Shown: piece by piece, positions 22,369-29,584 of the stretch
Layout of the letters: each line of letters opens with the position of its first letter
Position numbering within the stretch: position 1 is the first letter of the stretch
Source: Elusimicrobiota bacterium
GTDB taxonomy: Bacteria > Elusimicrobiota > Elusimicrobia > UBA1565 > UBA9628
Assembly: GCA_003151975.1 (NCBI GenBank)
Contig: PLZD01000038.1
Location: 1 to 32,563, forward strand
Direction of reading: 5' to 3'
DNA: 32,563 nt
The notes under the pieces: model-generated
Database searches by the model: none
The model's input: the letters and a program-made list of their open reading frames with translations, nothing else
Told to the model about the DNA's origin: nothing
Position numbers and translations under genes: made by a program

Positions 22369-22920
22369 TTACGCGGGGCGTTTGCTGGTCAGCTCGAGCA
22401 GGGCGTCGACCGTGTTCCAATTGCGCGTCGTCGCCGTGATGGAGAGGGCGTTCTCGACCGCCGTGTTCGCGAGTTTGCTTCGCCCGTAGCCGTTGGGGGC
22501 ATGGAGATAGATTTCGCGGCCCTTGAGGCTCAGGCGGTCGGACCCCGCGGGAAGCGCTTTCAAGCGGGCAAGGCCTTCTTTTGAAGGCGCTTCCGACAGG
22601 AAGGTGACGTACAGCCTCAACGGATCGATGCCGCGCTCCTTCAAGAATGGATTGCCTTTAGCGACGGCGCGCAGCTCGTCGGCGGTTCTCACGACGACGG
22701 TCACCGGGAAGCCGAAGTCCCGTTGAATCGCGTTGCTGATGCCGCTGGCGAGATTCGCCGCCGATCTCGGCGCGGCGCGAAAGACGACGTTGCCGCTTTG
22801 CACGTGGGTCTCGACGCCCTCGAAGCCGAGCCGCGCGCACGACTTGCGCAGCTCCTCCATCAGGACGATCTTCTGTCCGCCGACGTTGATGCCGCGCAGC
22901 AGCGCGATGTAGACGGACAC
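22369..22920 (-). CDS. DUF1697 family protein
   Basis: A 183-residue protein with the standard DUF1697 opening, VYIALLRGINVGGQKIVLM, then LRKSCARLGFEGVETHVQSG, NVVF, and the C-terminal SKLANTAVENALSITATTRNWNTV in pieces. The family's function is unknown. Start GTG 22920 follows the trxB stop by 9 bases without a clear ribosome-binding site. It is co-directional with trxB upstream and lipA downstream; lipA has its own -10 box at the end of this gene. Confidence 0.9.
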   Translation of the reverse strand: MSVYIALLRGINVGGQKIVLMEELRKSCARLGFEGVETHVQSGNVVFRAAPRSAANLASGISNAIQRDFGFPVTVVVRTADELRAVAKGNPFLKERGIDPLRLYVTFLSEAPSKEGLARLKALPAGSDRLSLKGREIYLHAPNGYGRSKLANTAVENALSITATTRNWNTVDALLELTSKRPA

Positions 22921-22929
22921 GGCGGGGCG

Positions 22930-23856
22930 CTACTCGTGCCCGGCGAGGAAGCGCTCGGCCTCGAGCGCCGCCATGCACCCCGTCCCGGCCGCGGTCACGG
23001 CCTGGCGGTAGCGCGTGTCCATCACGTCTCCGGCCGCGAACACGCCTTGGACGGAAGTCCGGGTGCGGCCGTCGGTCTCGATGTAGCCTTCTTTGTCGAG
23101 CTTGACCTGGCCCTTCAGGAAGCCGGTCGTGGGGTTGTGTCCGATCGCGACGAAGACGCCGTCGCATTTCACGTCGGTGATCGCGTTGGTCTTGAGGTTC
23201 TTGAGCTTGGCCCCGTCGACGTGGCCGTTGCCGAGGATCTCCTCGACGCCCGTGTCCCAAATCCAGGCGATCTTGGGATTTTTCTTGGCGCGGTCCTGCA
23301 TAATGGCGGACGCCCGCAGGGAATCGCGGCGATGCACGACGGTGACCTTGGTGGCGAACTTGGTGAGGAAATTGGCTTCCTCCATCGCGGTGTCTCCGCC
23401 GCCGATGACCAGCACCTCTTTCCCTTTGAAGAAAAAGCCGTCGCAGGTCGCGCAGGCCGACACGCCGTGGCCCATGAGCAGCTTCTCGCTCGGGATGTTG
23501 AGAAGCTTGGCGTTGGCGCCCGTCGCCACAATCAAAGCCTCGGCGTCGGCTTCCTTGCCTTCGGTCGTCCAGAGTTTGAAAGGGCGTTTCGAGAGATCGA
23601 CGTTGTCGACGAGCTCGGGGATGATCGTGACGTTGAGGCGCTGGCACTGCTTCATCATGCGTTCCATGAGCTCGGGGCCCATGACGGGTTCGGGGAAGCC
23701 CGGGAAGTTCTCGACGTCGCTGGTGATCATGAGCTGGCCGCCCATCGAGACGCCGCCGAACAGGAGAGGCTCGAGGTTGGCGCGGGCGGCGTAGATGGCC
23801 GCGGTGTAGCCGGCGGAGCCGGAGCCGATAATGACGACTTTTTTCTGGTAGGGCAT
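22930..23856 (-). CDS. trxB: Thioredoxin-disulfide reductase
   Basis: A 308-residue flavoprotein that reduces thioredoxin with NADPH. FAD loop GSGSAGYTAA, GGQLMITSDVENFPGFP, redox pair Cys135/Cys138 in CATCDGFF, NADPH loop GGGDTAMEEANFL followed by VVHRRDSLRAS, and C-terminal FAAGDVMD. The length and all motifs are normal for the low-molecular-weight class. It is preceded by its own TATAAT box. No thioredoxin gene is adjacent. It could also serve the DCC and CxxC proteins encoded nearby, which is speculation. Confidence 0.95.
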   Translation of the reverse strand: MPYQKKVVIIGSGSAGYTAAIYAARANLEPLLFGGVSMGGQLMITSDVENFPGFPEPVMGPELMERMMKQCQRLNVTIIPELVDNVDLSKRPFKLWTTEGKEADAEALIVATGANAKLLNIPSEKLLMGHGVSACATCDGFFFKGKEVLVIGGGDTAMEEANFLTKFATKVTVVHRRDSLRASAIMQDRAKKNPKIAWIWDTGVEEILGNGHVDGAKLKNLKTNAITDVKCDGVFVAIGHNPTTGFLKGQVKLDKEGYIETDGRTRTSVQGVFAAGDVMDTRYRQAVTAAGTGCMAALEAERFLAGHE

Positions 23857-23862
23857 TATTCG

Positions 23863-23868
23863 ATTATA
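23863..23868 (-). promoter_or_regulatory. Perfect -10 box six bases before trxB, probably leaderless
   Basis: Minus-strand TATAAT, then CGAATA, then the trxB ATG. The predicted start of transcription is the start codon itself. No Shine-Dalgarno sequence is possible in so short a leader, and no consensus -35 box is seen in the overlapping end of the amidohydrolase gene. Confidence 0.5.
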
Positions 23869-23872
23869 ACAT

Positions 23873-24949
23873 TTAGGGTTTCAGGGACAGTACCCCCCAC
23901 CCTTCCTGCAAAATCTCCTCCGGCATTCCCATCGCCCGCTTGAGCGCGACGTCGCGGTCCCACACGTTCTTGATCCGCTTCACTTCCATGACGTCTCCCG
24001 CCCCGATCGTGCCCAGGTGATACCACGGCGAGACGATCGGAAAGCTCTGCAGCGGCCAGTCCGTCCCGTACACAAGCCGCCCGTGCAGACTTTTCTCCTT
24101 CAGCGCCTTTTTCAAGAACCCGATCCGATTGAACTGCGTCGTGGCCGAGATGTCGGCGTACAGCCGCGGATACTTCGAAAACAGCGGCAGCAGCCGCGCG
24201 AAATTCTTTTCTCCGTCGGTCGACCCCGTCGACGCTAGGTGCGCCGCGATCACCGTTACGCCCAACGACAAAGGATAGGCGAGCCTTGCAGGGTCGCACA
24301 GCTCGTCCTTGGACCGCGTGAAGGTCCGTTCCGCGCCCGTGTGCACCAGTAATGGCAGCTTGTACTCGACGAGCTTCCTATAAAACGGCGCGAGCGCCGG
24401 ATCGGCCGGGTCGATGCCCATGACCGACGGGATCCACTTGATGAGGACCGCGCCGTGCTCCTTTGCCCAGCGCAGGCGCTCCAGCGCGTCCGACCGATAG
24501 GGATTGACGCTCGCGCCAAACAGAAGGTTTGGATGCCGCTGGACCTCGGCCCACACGAACTCGTTGGGTATGTAGACTTCGCTTGCTTCTTTATCGAGGA
24601 CGCCGTTCTTGACCGCGCCGTCCAACGCGAGCACGACCGCCTTGGCGACCTCGCTTGAGGCCGCGATCTGCGCGCTGACCCGGTCGGCCACCACGCGCGA
24701 CTCAGTGTCGCGCATCTCTTTCTCGGTCACCCCGAGGAATTTGAGGTAAACCTTGTACTTCCAGCTGTGCAGAAGCGCCGACGAGACGTAGCACTCGTTC
24801 TTCTCGGTGGGCAGGCAGGCCAGGTGGCAATGGACGTCCAGCGCGGTCTTGCCCGCGGCCCGGGCCGGCCCCGCTAAGGCCAGCGCGAGCAGCGCTAAGG
24901 CTTTTGCGGGGCCCACACAAGATGCGGCGCTTTTCGGCTCATGGCGCAT
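23873..24949 (-). CDS. Exported amidohydrolase-family (amidohydrolase 2-like) protein
   Basis: A 358-residue protein with a hydrophobic signal sequence (ALALLALALAGPARAA) followed by a TIM-barrel metal hydrolase core: LDVHCHLA (HxH), LIKWIPS, LLVHTGAERTF, VIAAHLAST and LVYGTDWPL (the final Asp ligand). These fit the PF04909-type family of hydrolases and decarboxylases. The periplasmic location and substrate are inferred or unknown. The start is uncertain: ATG 24949 overlaps brnA by 55 bases, GTG 24916 by 22; neither has a ribosome-binding site. It may be a cargo gene read through from the toxin-antitoxin promoter. Confidence 0.82.
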   Translation of the reverse strand: MRHEPKSAASCVGPAKALALLALALAGPARAAGKTALDVHCHLACLPTEKNECYVSSALLHSWKYKVYLKFLGVTEKEMRDTESRVVADRVSAQIAASSEVAKAVVLALDGAVKNGVLDKEASEVYIPNEFVWAEVQRHPNLLFGASVNPYRSDALERLRWAKEHGAVLIKWIPSVMGIDPADPALAPFYRKLVEYKLPLLVHTGAERTFTRSKDELCDPARLAYPLSLGVTVIAAHLASTGSTDGEKNFARLLPLFSKYPRLYADISATTQFNRIGFLKKALKEKSLHGRLVYGTDWPLQSFPIVSPWYHLGTIGAGDVMEVKRIKNVWDRDVALKRAMGMPEEILQEGWGVLSLKP

Positions 24950-25122
24950 TCGCGCAGGTACAAGTTGATCAGATTCTGATAGGGCATGCCGGCCGTGGAG
25001 GCCAGGGTCTTGAAGTAGTCGATCGTATCCGTGTCTAAACGGATGGTGATCGACTTTTTGGCCTTCGGAGCAAACGGATTCGGCACCCTTTTCAGCTTCG
25101 AAAAATCATAGTGGTCCCTCAT
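24895..25122 (-). CDS. brnA: BrnA-like antitoxin (ribbon-helix-helix)
   Basis: A 75-residue basic protein with a ribbon-helix-helix fold: strand KKSITIRLDTDTIDYFKTLA, then AGMPYQNLINLYLREC. This strand-helix-helix pattern is that of the BrnA/CopG DNA-binding antitoxins. It neutralises BrnT and represses the operon by binding the upstream palindrome. It overlaps the toxin gene by 17 bases, and its end overlaps the amidohydrolase start. Confidence 0.85.
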   Translation of the reverse strand: MRDHYDFSKLKRVPNPFAPKAKKSITIRLDTDTIDYFKTLASTAGMPYQNLINLYLRECAMSRKAPHLVWAPQKP

Positions 25123-25411
25123 AGTTTCCCCTCCCGTACTCCTCTTCTTCGCGCTTGTCCGCTTTCCTGGCCGAGATGATACGTATGATCGTGTCGTTCT
25201 CCCGATGGCAGTTGCAAACGACGAGCAAGCGCGCCTTTAAACAATAACCGATCGTCAGAAATCGTTCCTCGTCCCCGGAGTCGTCCGGATCGAGTAGCCA
25301 TACTGCATTCTGGTCAGCAAACACGCCCTCCGCATCCTCGAACGAGATGCCATGCTTGCCAATGTTCTCCCAGTTCTTCGCCTCATCCCACTCGAAGCGA
25401 AGGTCCGTCAT
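25106..25411 (-). CDS. brnT: BrnT-like toxin (RelE-fold ribonuclease)
   Basis: A 101-residue protein with the BrnT signature FEWDEAKNWENIGKHGISFE, then DAEGVFADQNAVW, ERFLTIGYCLKARLLVVCN and the end motif TIIRIISARKADKREEEEY. BrnT cleaves RNA and is controlled by BrnA; toxin-first order is usual for the family. The ATG lies right beside the 24-bp operator. Confidence 0.92.
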   Translation of the reverse strand: MTDLRFEWDEAKNWENIGKHGISFEDAEGVFADQNAVWLLDPDDSGDEERFLTIGYCLKARLLVVCNCHRENDTIIRIISARKADKREEEEYGRGNYEGPL

Positions 25412-25412
25412 A

Positions 25413-25457
25413 TGTACTGTATACGCATACTGTACACACCCCTCTTTCGTAAGTCAA
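25413..25457 (-). promoter_or_regulatory. brnTA promoter overlapped by a near-palindromic operator
   Basis: Minus-strand TTGACT (25457-25452), a 17-bp spacer and TACAGT (25434-25429) form the promoter. A 24-bp near-palindrome at 25413-25436, half-sites TGTACTGTAT and ATACTGTACA around ACGC with one mismatched pair, covers the -10 box and transcription start and ends one base from the start codon. This is where a dimeric BrnA would repress. Confidence 0.65.
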
Positions 25458-25547
25458 GGGCGCTAGGCCCCACTATTACATACGATTGAGGGGGTCAAAA
25501 TGTTCCACTGCCAGACGCACAGCAGGTCGATTTATTATCATGGAGGC

Positions 25548-26048
25548 ATGACGAAGCTCGCGGCCGCCGCCTTGTTGTTGTGCGCGCAGGCCCCAGCCGC
25601 CCCGAAGGCTCGCACGATCAAGGAGCTCGTCGACCTCGCGCTCAAGACCGGCGCCGACGACGAAATCGCGGCGGAAAACGCGAAGCCGCTCGGCATGAAA
25701 GACGCCGTCGCCGCGACTAAAAACATGTGGGTCGAGGCCGAGGACGCGCCGGACAAGCGACAGCACATCTTCGACGTCGTGCTCGGCGACAAGCCCGGCA
25801 GCCCCGTCTGCGCCACTTTCAGCGTGAAGACCACCGACGAGACCGAGGACGGCGTTTATCTCAACGGCTTCTGGTTCCGGGTTTCGCTCAGCGGAGAACT
25901 GCTCGGCGCGATGAGCTTCGAGGGCCGCTCCGGCGAGCTTTTCCGCAAGACGCTGATCCTGAAGGACGCCAAGACGCGCGCCGCCTTCGAGAAGGAAAAG
26001 GATTTCTGGCTCAAGGACTCGGCGGGTCTCAAGGTCACGAGCCAATGA
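25548..26048 (+). CDS. Small secreted protein of unknown function
   Basis: A 166-residue protein with a short signal peptide (MTKLAAAALLLCAQAPAAPKA; cleavage probably after PAA) and an otherwise soluble acidic sequence. No known domain recognised. I chose ATG 25548 because the signal peptide starts there; an in-frame ATG at 25500 adds 16 unlikely residues. TATTAT at 25533-25538 is a possible -10 box giving a leader of only a few bases; no clear -35. The stop overlaps the GH1 start (ATGA), so the two are co-translated. It is likely periplasmic. Confidence 0.75.
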   Translation: MTKLAAAALLLCAQAPAAPKARTIKELVDLALKTGADDEIAAENAKPLGMKDAVAATKNMWVEAEDAPDKRQHIFDVVLGDKPGSPVCATFSVKTTDETEDGVYLNGFWFRVSLSGELLGAMSFEGRSGELFRKTLILKDAKTRAAFEKEKDFWLKDSAGLKVTSQ

Positions 26049-27292
26049 GTTTCCCGAAGTCGTTTCTCTGGGGCGCTTCGACGGCGGCCTATCAGATCGA
26101 GGGCGGCAATGCGCGCTCGGCGCTGTGGGACTGGGAGCGCAAGAAGGGCTGGGAGCGCTCGGGCGAGGCCTGCCGCTCGTGGGACCTGTTCGATGAGGAT
26201 TTAAAGCTCATCAAGGCGCTCAACCTCCACGCCTATCGTTTTTCCGTGGAGTGGTCGCGCGTGGAGCCCGAGCCCGGCCGCTTCGACCAGAGCGTGATCG
26301 ACCGCTACGTCTCGTGGGCGCGCAAGCTCGGCTCGGAGGGCATTCGGCCGTTCGTCTGCCTGCATCATTTCTCCGAGCCTGCGTGGCTTCTGCGCGAGCA
26401 TCCCGAGGGCTGGCTCGACGAGAGCGTCTCCGGGCGCTTTCTAACCTTCGCGACGCGCGTGGCGCGCGCGCTGGCTCCCGTCGTTTCCGACTGGGTCACA
26501 TTCAACGAGCCGATGGTCTTTCTCGCGGGGGCCTACGGCTTTCACCAGTTCCCCCCCGGCCGCTGGATGCTGACCGACCCGCGCAAGCAGTTCATCCCCG
26601 TCGTGATGCCGCACATGGCCGCGGCGCACAAGCGCGTCTACGGCATGCTGCACGATCTTCAGCCGCACGCAAATGTGGGCATCGCGCAGAATGTCGCGGC
26701 GGTCGAACCCGCGCGTCCCGGCGACGAGGCCGCGGCCCACACCTGGGACTTGTTCATGCACCGCAGCTTCATCGACATGATTCGGGATTCGCAGGACTAT
26801 CTCGGTCTCAACTATTACACGCGCATCTTCGTTTCGAAGACCAGAGTCCCGTGGATGCCGTTGGGGACCTTGCCCGGCTACGCCGAGCTCGAGAAGGGCC
26901 TGACCTGGCCGGTGTTCAAGATGCTCGGCGGCCGCCGCGACGGCAAGCCGCGCACCGGCATGAATTGGGAGGTCGTGCCCGAGGCGTTCGGGCCGCTCGT
27001 GCTCGACTACCACAAGTCCTACAAGAAGCCGATCTACATCATGGAGAACGGCATGGCTGAGCCCTCGCAAATAACTCGAACCGAATTCCTGCGCGGGCAC
27101 CTCTCTTCCCTTAAAAGCGCGATGCAGGCCGGGGCCGATGTGCGCGGCTACTTCCATTGGAGCCTGCTCGACAACTATGAGTGGGGCTCGTACCGCCCGC
27201 GCTTCGGGCTTTACACGCGCGCGCGGCGTCCCGCCGACGGCGCCGACTTCTACGCGGCGGTGGCCGCGAGTGGAGAAATTCCCAATGGATAA
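26045..27292 (+). CDS. Glycoside hydrolase family 1 (beta-glucosidase-like)
   Basis: A 415-residue GH1 enzyme, a little short for the family (usually 440-480). The N-terminus FPKSFLWGASTAAYQIEGG is the family signature; acid/base Glu155 is in TFNEP and nucleophile Glu334 in YIMENGMAEP. HHFSEPAWL and YFHWSLLDNYEWGSY...RFGLY are also typical. It hydrolyses beta-linked sugars in the cytoplasm; no signal peptide. Substrate unknown. ATG 26045 overlaps the secreted-protein stop by 4 nt, and the end overlaps folB by 8 bases. Confidence 0.93.
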   Translation: MSFPKSFLWGASTAAYQIEGGNARSALWDWERKKGWERSGEACRSWDLFDEDLKLIKALNLHAYRFSVEWSRVEPEPGRFDQSVIDRYVSWARKLGSEGIRPFVCLHHFSEPAWLLREHPEGWLDESVSGRFLTFATRVARALAPVVSDWVTFNEPMVFLAGAYGFHQFPPGRWMLTDPRKQFIPVVMPHMAAAHKRVYGMLHDLQPHANVGIAQNVAAVEPARPGDEAAAHTWDLFMHRSFIDMIRDSQDYLGLNYYTRIFVSKTRVPWMPLGTLPGYAELEKGLTWPVFKMLGGRRDGKPRTGMNWEVVPEAFGPLVLDYHKSYKKPIYIMENGMAEPSQITRTEFLRGHLSSLKSAMQAGADVRGYFHWSLLDNYEWGSYRPRFGLYTRARRPADGADFYAAVAASGEIPNG

Positions 27293-27644
27293 AATCTGGC
27301 TTCACGGCATCGAGTGCCTCTGCCGGGTCGGCGTGCCCGACGCTGAGCGTCGCAAGCCGCAAAAGATCTTGATCGACGTCGGACTCGAGCTCGACGTCTC
27401 GAAAGCCGCCGCGCGCGACGATTTCCGGCTGACGGCGGATTACTGGGCCGTCGAAAAGGCCGTGCGGGCCTGCGCCGAGACCGGCGAGCGGCGTCTCGTC
27501 GAGACGCTCGCGCAGAAACTGGCCGAGCTTCTGCTCGCCGAGGACAAGAAGCTCGCCGCCGTCACGATCATCGTCCACAAAAAGCCGGCCGTGATGCCCA
27601 AGACGCGGGAAGTGACCGTCGAAGTCACGCGCCGCAGATCATGA
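27285..27644 (+). CDS. folB: Dihydroneopterin aldolase
   Basis: A 119-residue FolB, normal length, that converts dihydroneopterin to hydroxymethyl-dihydropterin in folate synthesis. Family features: IWLHGIECLCRVGVPDAER (Glu of the active site), PQKILIDVGLELDV, AARDDFRLTADYWAV, LVETLAQKLAELLL and the VHKKPAVMP segment with the catalytic Lys. ATG 27285 lies within the end of the GH1 gene; its stop overlaps the channel start by 4 nt (ATGA). No other folate gene is next to it, but pterin genes follow at 31.6-32.5 kb. Confidence 0.9.
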   Translation: MDKIWLHGIECLCRVGVPDAERRKPQKILIDVGLELDVSKAAARDDFRLTADYWAVEKAVRACAETGERRLVETLAQKLAELLLAEDKKLAAVTIIVHKKPAVMPKTREVTVEVTRRRS

Positions 27645-28390
27645 AGCGCCTGCGCGGGTTCGTCGCGTCCGATTTGTTCCGGCGAACGGTCATTGCGGTG
27701 ATCCTGTTCAACGCCGTCCACATCGGCCTCGAGACCGATCCCGAGATCGTGCGCGCTTGGGGCGGCGCCCTGCACGCCATGGACTGGGCCGTGCTCGGAC
27801 TTTTCAGCGGCGAGATGCTGCTGCGATTGCTCGCGGCGGCGCCTCTCTCGGAATTCTTTCACGATCGCTGGAATTGGTTCGACTGCGCGATCATCGGGGC
27901 CGGCTTCTTCCCGGGCTCCGAGTTCATCACCGTGTTCCGCCTGCTGCGGATTCTGCGCATCATGCGTACTTTGCGCTTCATGCCGGGCCTCAAGAAGCTG
28001 GAGACCGCGGTCTTCGAGAGCATTCCCGCCGCGACCAACGTCGCCGTCATTCTGCTGCTTCTCTTCTACACTTATGCGATTGCCGGGACGATGCTTTACG
28101 GCGCGATCGCGCCCCAGCGCTTCGGCTCGCTGGCCCTGAGCCTGCTGACCTTGTTCCAGATCATCACGCTGGAGGGCTGGTCGACTTTGATGCATGAGGT
28201 CCTGCCCCAGGCGCCGCACGCGTGGATCTACTTCATCTCCTTCATACTGATGGGGACTTATCTCGCGATGAGCTCGGCCGTCGGGATCGTCGTCGCGCAC
28301 CTCAATCTCGTCGAGGAAGAAAGCGAGCTCGAGGACCTGCGCAGGGCTCTTGCGCGCATCGAGGCGCGCCTCGACAAGCTAGCCGACTAA
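27641..28390 (+). CDS. BacNav-type voltage-gated cation channel
   Basis: A 249-residue six-helix channel subunit. The S4 voltage sensor has five arginines at every third position (Arg100, 103, 106, 109, 112, in FRLLRILRIMRTLRF). The pore selectivity filter reads TLEGWS (176-181), against TLESWS in well-studied bacterial sodium channels. A charged, heptad-like C-terminal tail (EEESELEDLRRALARIEARL) is the coiled coil that tetramerises BacNavs. It should form a homotetramer in the inner membrane; sodium versus calcium selectivity is not decided by one Glu. Its 3' end overlaps the convergent GT9 gene by 12 bases. Confidence 0.9.
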   Translation: MKRLRGFVASDLFRRTVIAVILFNAVHIGLETDPEIVRAWGGALHAMDWAVLGLFSGEMLLRLLAAAPLSEFFHDRWNWFDCAIIGAGFFPGSEFITVFRLLRILRIMRTLRFMPGLKKLETAVFESIPAATNVAVILLLLFYTYAIAGTMLYGAIAPQRFGSLALSLLTLFQIITLEGWSTLMHEVLPQAPHAWIYFISFILMGTYLAMSSAVGIVVAHLNLVEEESELEDLRRALARIEARLDKLAD

Positions 28391-29404
28391 GAGCGCGGCG
28401 GCCGCGACCGCCGCGGCCGCCGGTATCGTGCCCACGCAGTGCGCGTCGATCTTGCAGCGCGGCTGGTAGTAGCACGAGCAAGCCGGTTTGGGCTCGAGCT
28501 TGATGCCGGAGCCGTAGAGCTCGATCTCGGCGGGCGAAGTCGGCCCGAAAAGGACGACCACCGGCGTTCCCACCGCGCAGGCCAAGTGAAGTGCGAGGCT
28601 GTCCGTCGAGACGAGCGCGCGGCACTGGCTGATCATCGCCGCGAAGACCGAGAAAGTTTTCCTCGGCGCGAGCGCGCCCACGCCGGCTTTTTTGCGGATC
28701 GCGCGGTTTCGCTCGAGCTCGGCCTCGCCTCCGAAATAGACGACCTCGAAGCCGCGGGCCGCGAGTCCGCGGGCGATCTCGGCGGCATGTTTGATGCTCG
28801 GCTGTTTGGCGGGCCAGCGCGCGCCCGCGCCGAGGTTGAGGCCCACGCGCGGCTTTGACGATTTTTTAAGCAATGCCACGGCCTCCGTCCGGTCGGTGTC
28901 GGTTATCGCGACGAGCGGCTCGAAGCCGCGCGGGTAGTCGGTCATGTCGAGGCCGAGCACTCCGGCCCAAAGCTGCTGGTAGGTCTTGCGGTTGGCTTTT
29001 TTGAGCGCGTCGGCCTTGGCCATGGAGCCGTTCTCGTCCTTGTTGAGGAGGCCGAGGTCGAAGTACGGCGCGCTCTCTGGCGTGTAGACCGGCTTGCCTG
29101 ATTCGTTCAGGAAGCCGCCGATGAGTTTCTTGGAGCTGGCCGCGCTCGCGGCCTTGCAGGCGAGCGGATCCTCGTCGAGGTTGAGCGCGAGGTCGAAGGA
29201 TTGGCGCTTGAGGATCGCGGTGGTCTTGCCTCCGGTCGACAGCGTTTGCTCGACGTCGAGGCCTTGCAGCAGCGGCAAAGCCTCGGGCGACGTCAGCCAG
29301 GTGATCCGGCACGGGCCGAATTTACGGCGGATGGGCGCGAGCAGGCACGTCGTGCGGATGACGTCGCCCAGCGCGCCGAGCTTGATGAGCAGAATCTCTT
29401 TCAT
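28379..29404 (-). CDS. Glycosyltransferase family 9 (heptosyltransferase-like)
   Basis: A 341-residue GT-B enzyme. It opens ILLIKLGALGDVIRTTCLL, the GT9 signature, and has NLGAGARWPAKQPS, VVYFGGEAE, STDSLALHLACAVGTPVVVL and FGPTSPAE in the C-terminal donor-binding half, followed by the usual cysteine-rich patch (ACSCYYQPRCKIDAHC). GT9 enzymes add heptose or other sugars to the lipopolysaccharide core. Its ATG directly follows the DUF5989 stop (TAAATG). It is the last gene of the carbamoyltransferase cluster. Confidence 0.9.
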   Translation of the reverse strand: MKEILLIKLGALGDVIRTTCLLAPIRRKFGPCRITWLTSPEALPLLQGLDVEQTLSTGGKTTAILKRQSFDLALNLDEDPLACKAASAASSKKLIGGFLNESGKPVYTPESAPYFDLGLLNKDENGSMAKADALKKANRKTYQQLWAGVLGLDMTDYPRGFEPLVAITDTDRTEAVALLKKSSKPRVGLNLGAGARWPAKQPSIKHAAEIARGLAARGFEVVYFGGEAELERNRAIRKKAGVGALAPRKTFSVFAAMISQCRALVSTDSLALHLACAVGTPVVVLFGPTSPAEIELYGSGIKLEPKPACSCYYQPRCKIDAHCVGTIPAAAAVAAAALLVG

Positions 29405-29584
29405 TTAGAACAGAGTGTAGACGAACGGCGCCAAGGGCGTGGACAAAGAGAAAACGACGAGCACCGCGACGAGGACGAGGACGACGATGATCGGGATCAT
29501 CCACCAAAGTTTTTTGCGCCAGAGGAAGGCGAACAGTTCTTTTAGAATACCAAGTTTTTGTCGGGCGCTTGCGAGGAACGCCAT
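29405..29584 (-). CDS. DUF5989 small membrane protein
   Basis: A 59-residue protein with one transmembrane helix: MAFLASARQKLGILKELFAF, LWRKKLWWMIPIIVVLVLVA and the ending TPLAPFVYTLF, a sequence typical of DUF5989 proteins found beside carbamoyltransferases. Start ATG 29584 has GGAGG five bases before it; ATG 12 bases upstream is less well placed. It overlaps the end of the carbamoyltransferase gene by 43 bases in another frame and abuts GT9. Function unknown; probably an inner-membrane partner. Confidence 0.83.
   Translation of the reverse strand: MAFLASARQKLGILKELFAFLWRKKLWWMIPIIVVLVLVAVLVVFSLSTPLAPFVYTLF

Noticed and set aside
22723-23943. A 406-codon plus-strand open frame
   Set aside because: Antisense to DUF1697 and trxB; composition is that of a shadow and both underlying genes are clear.
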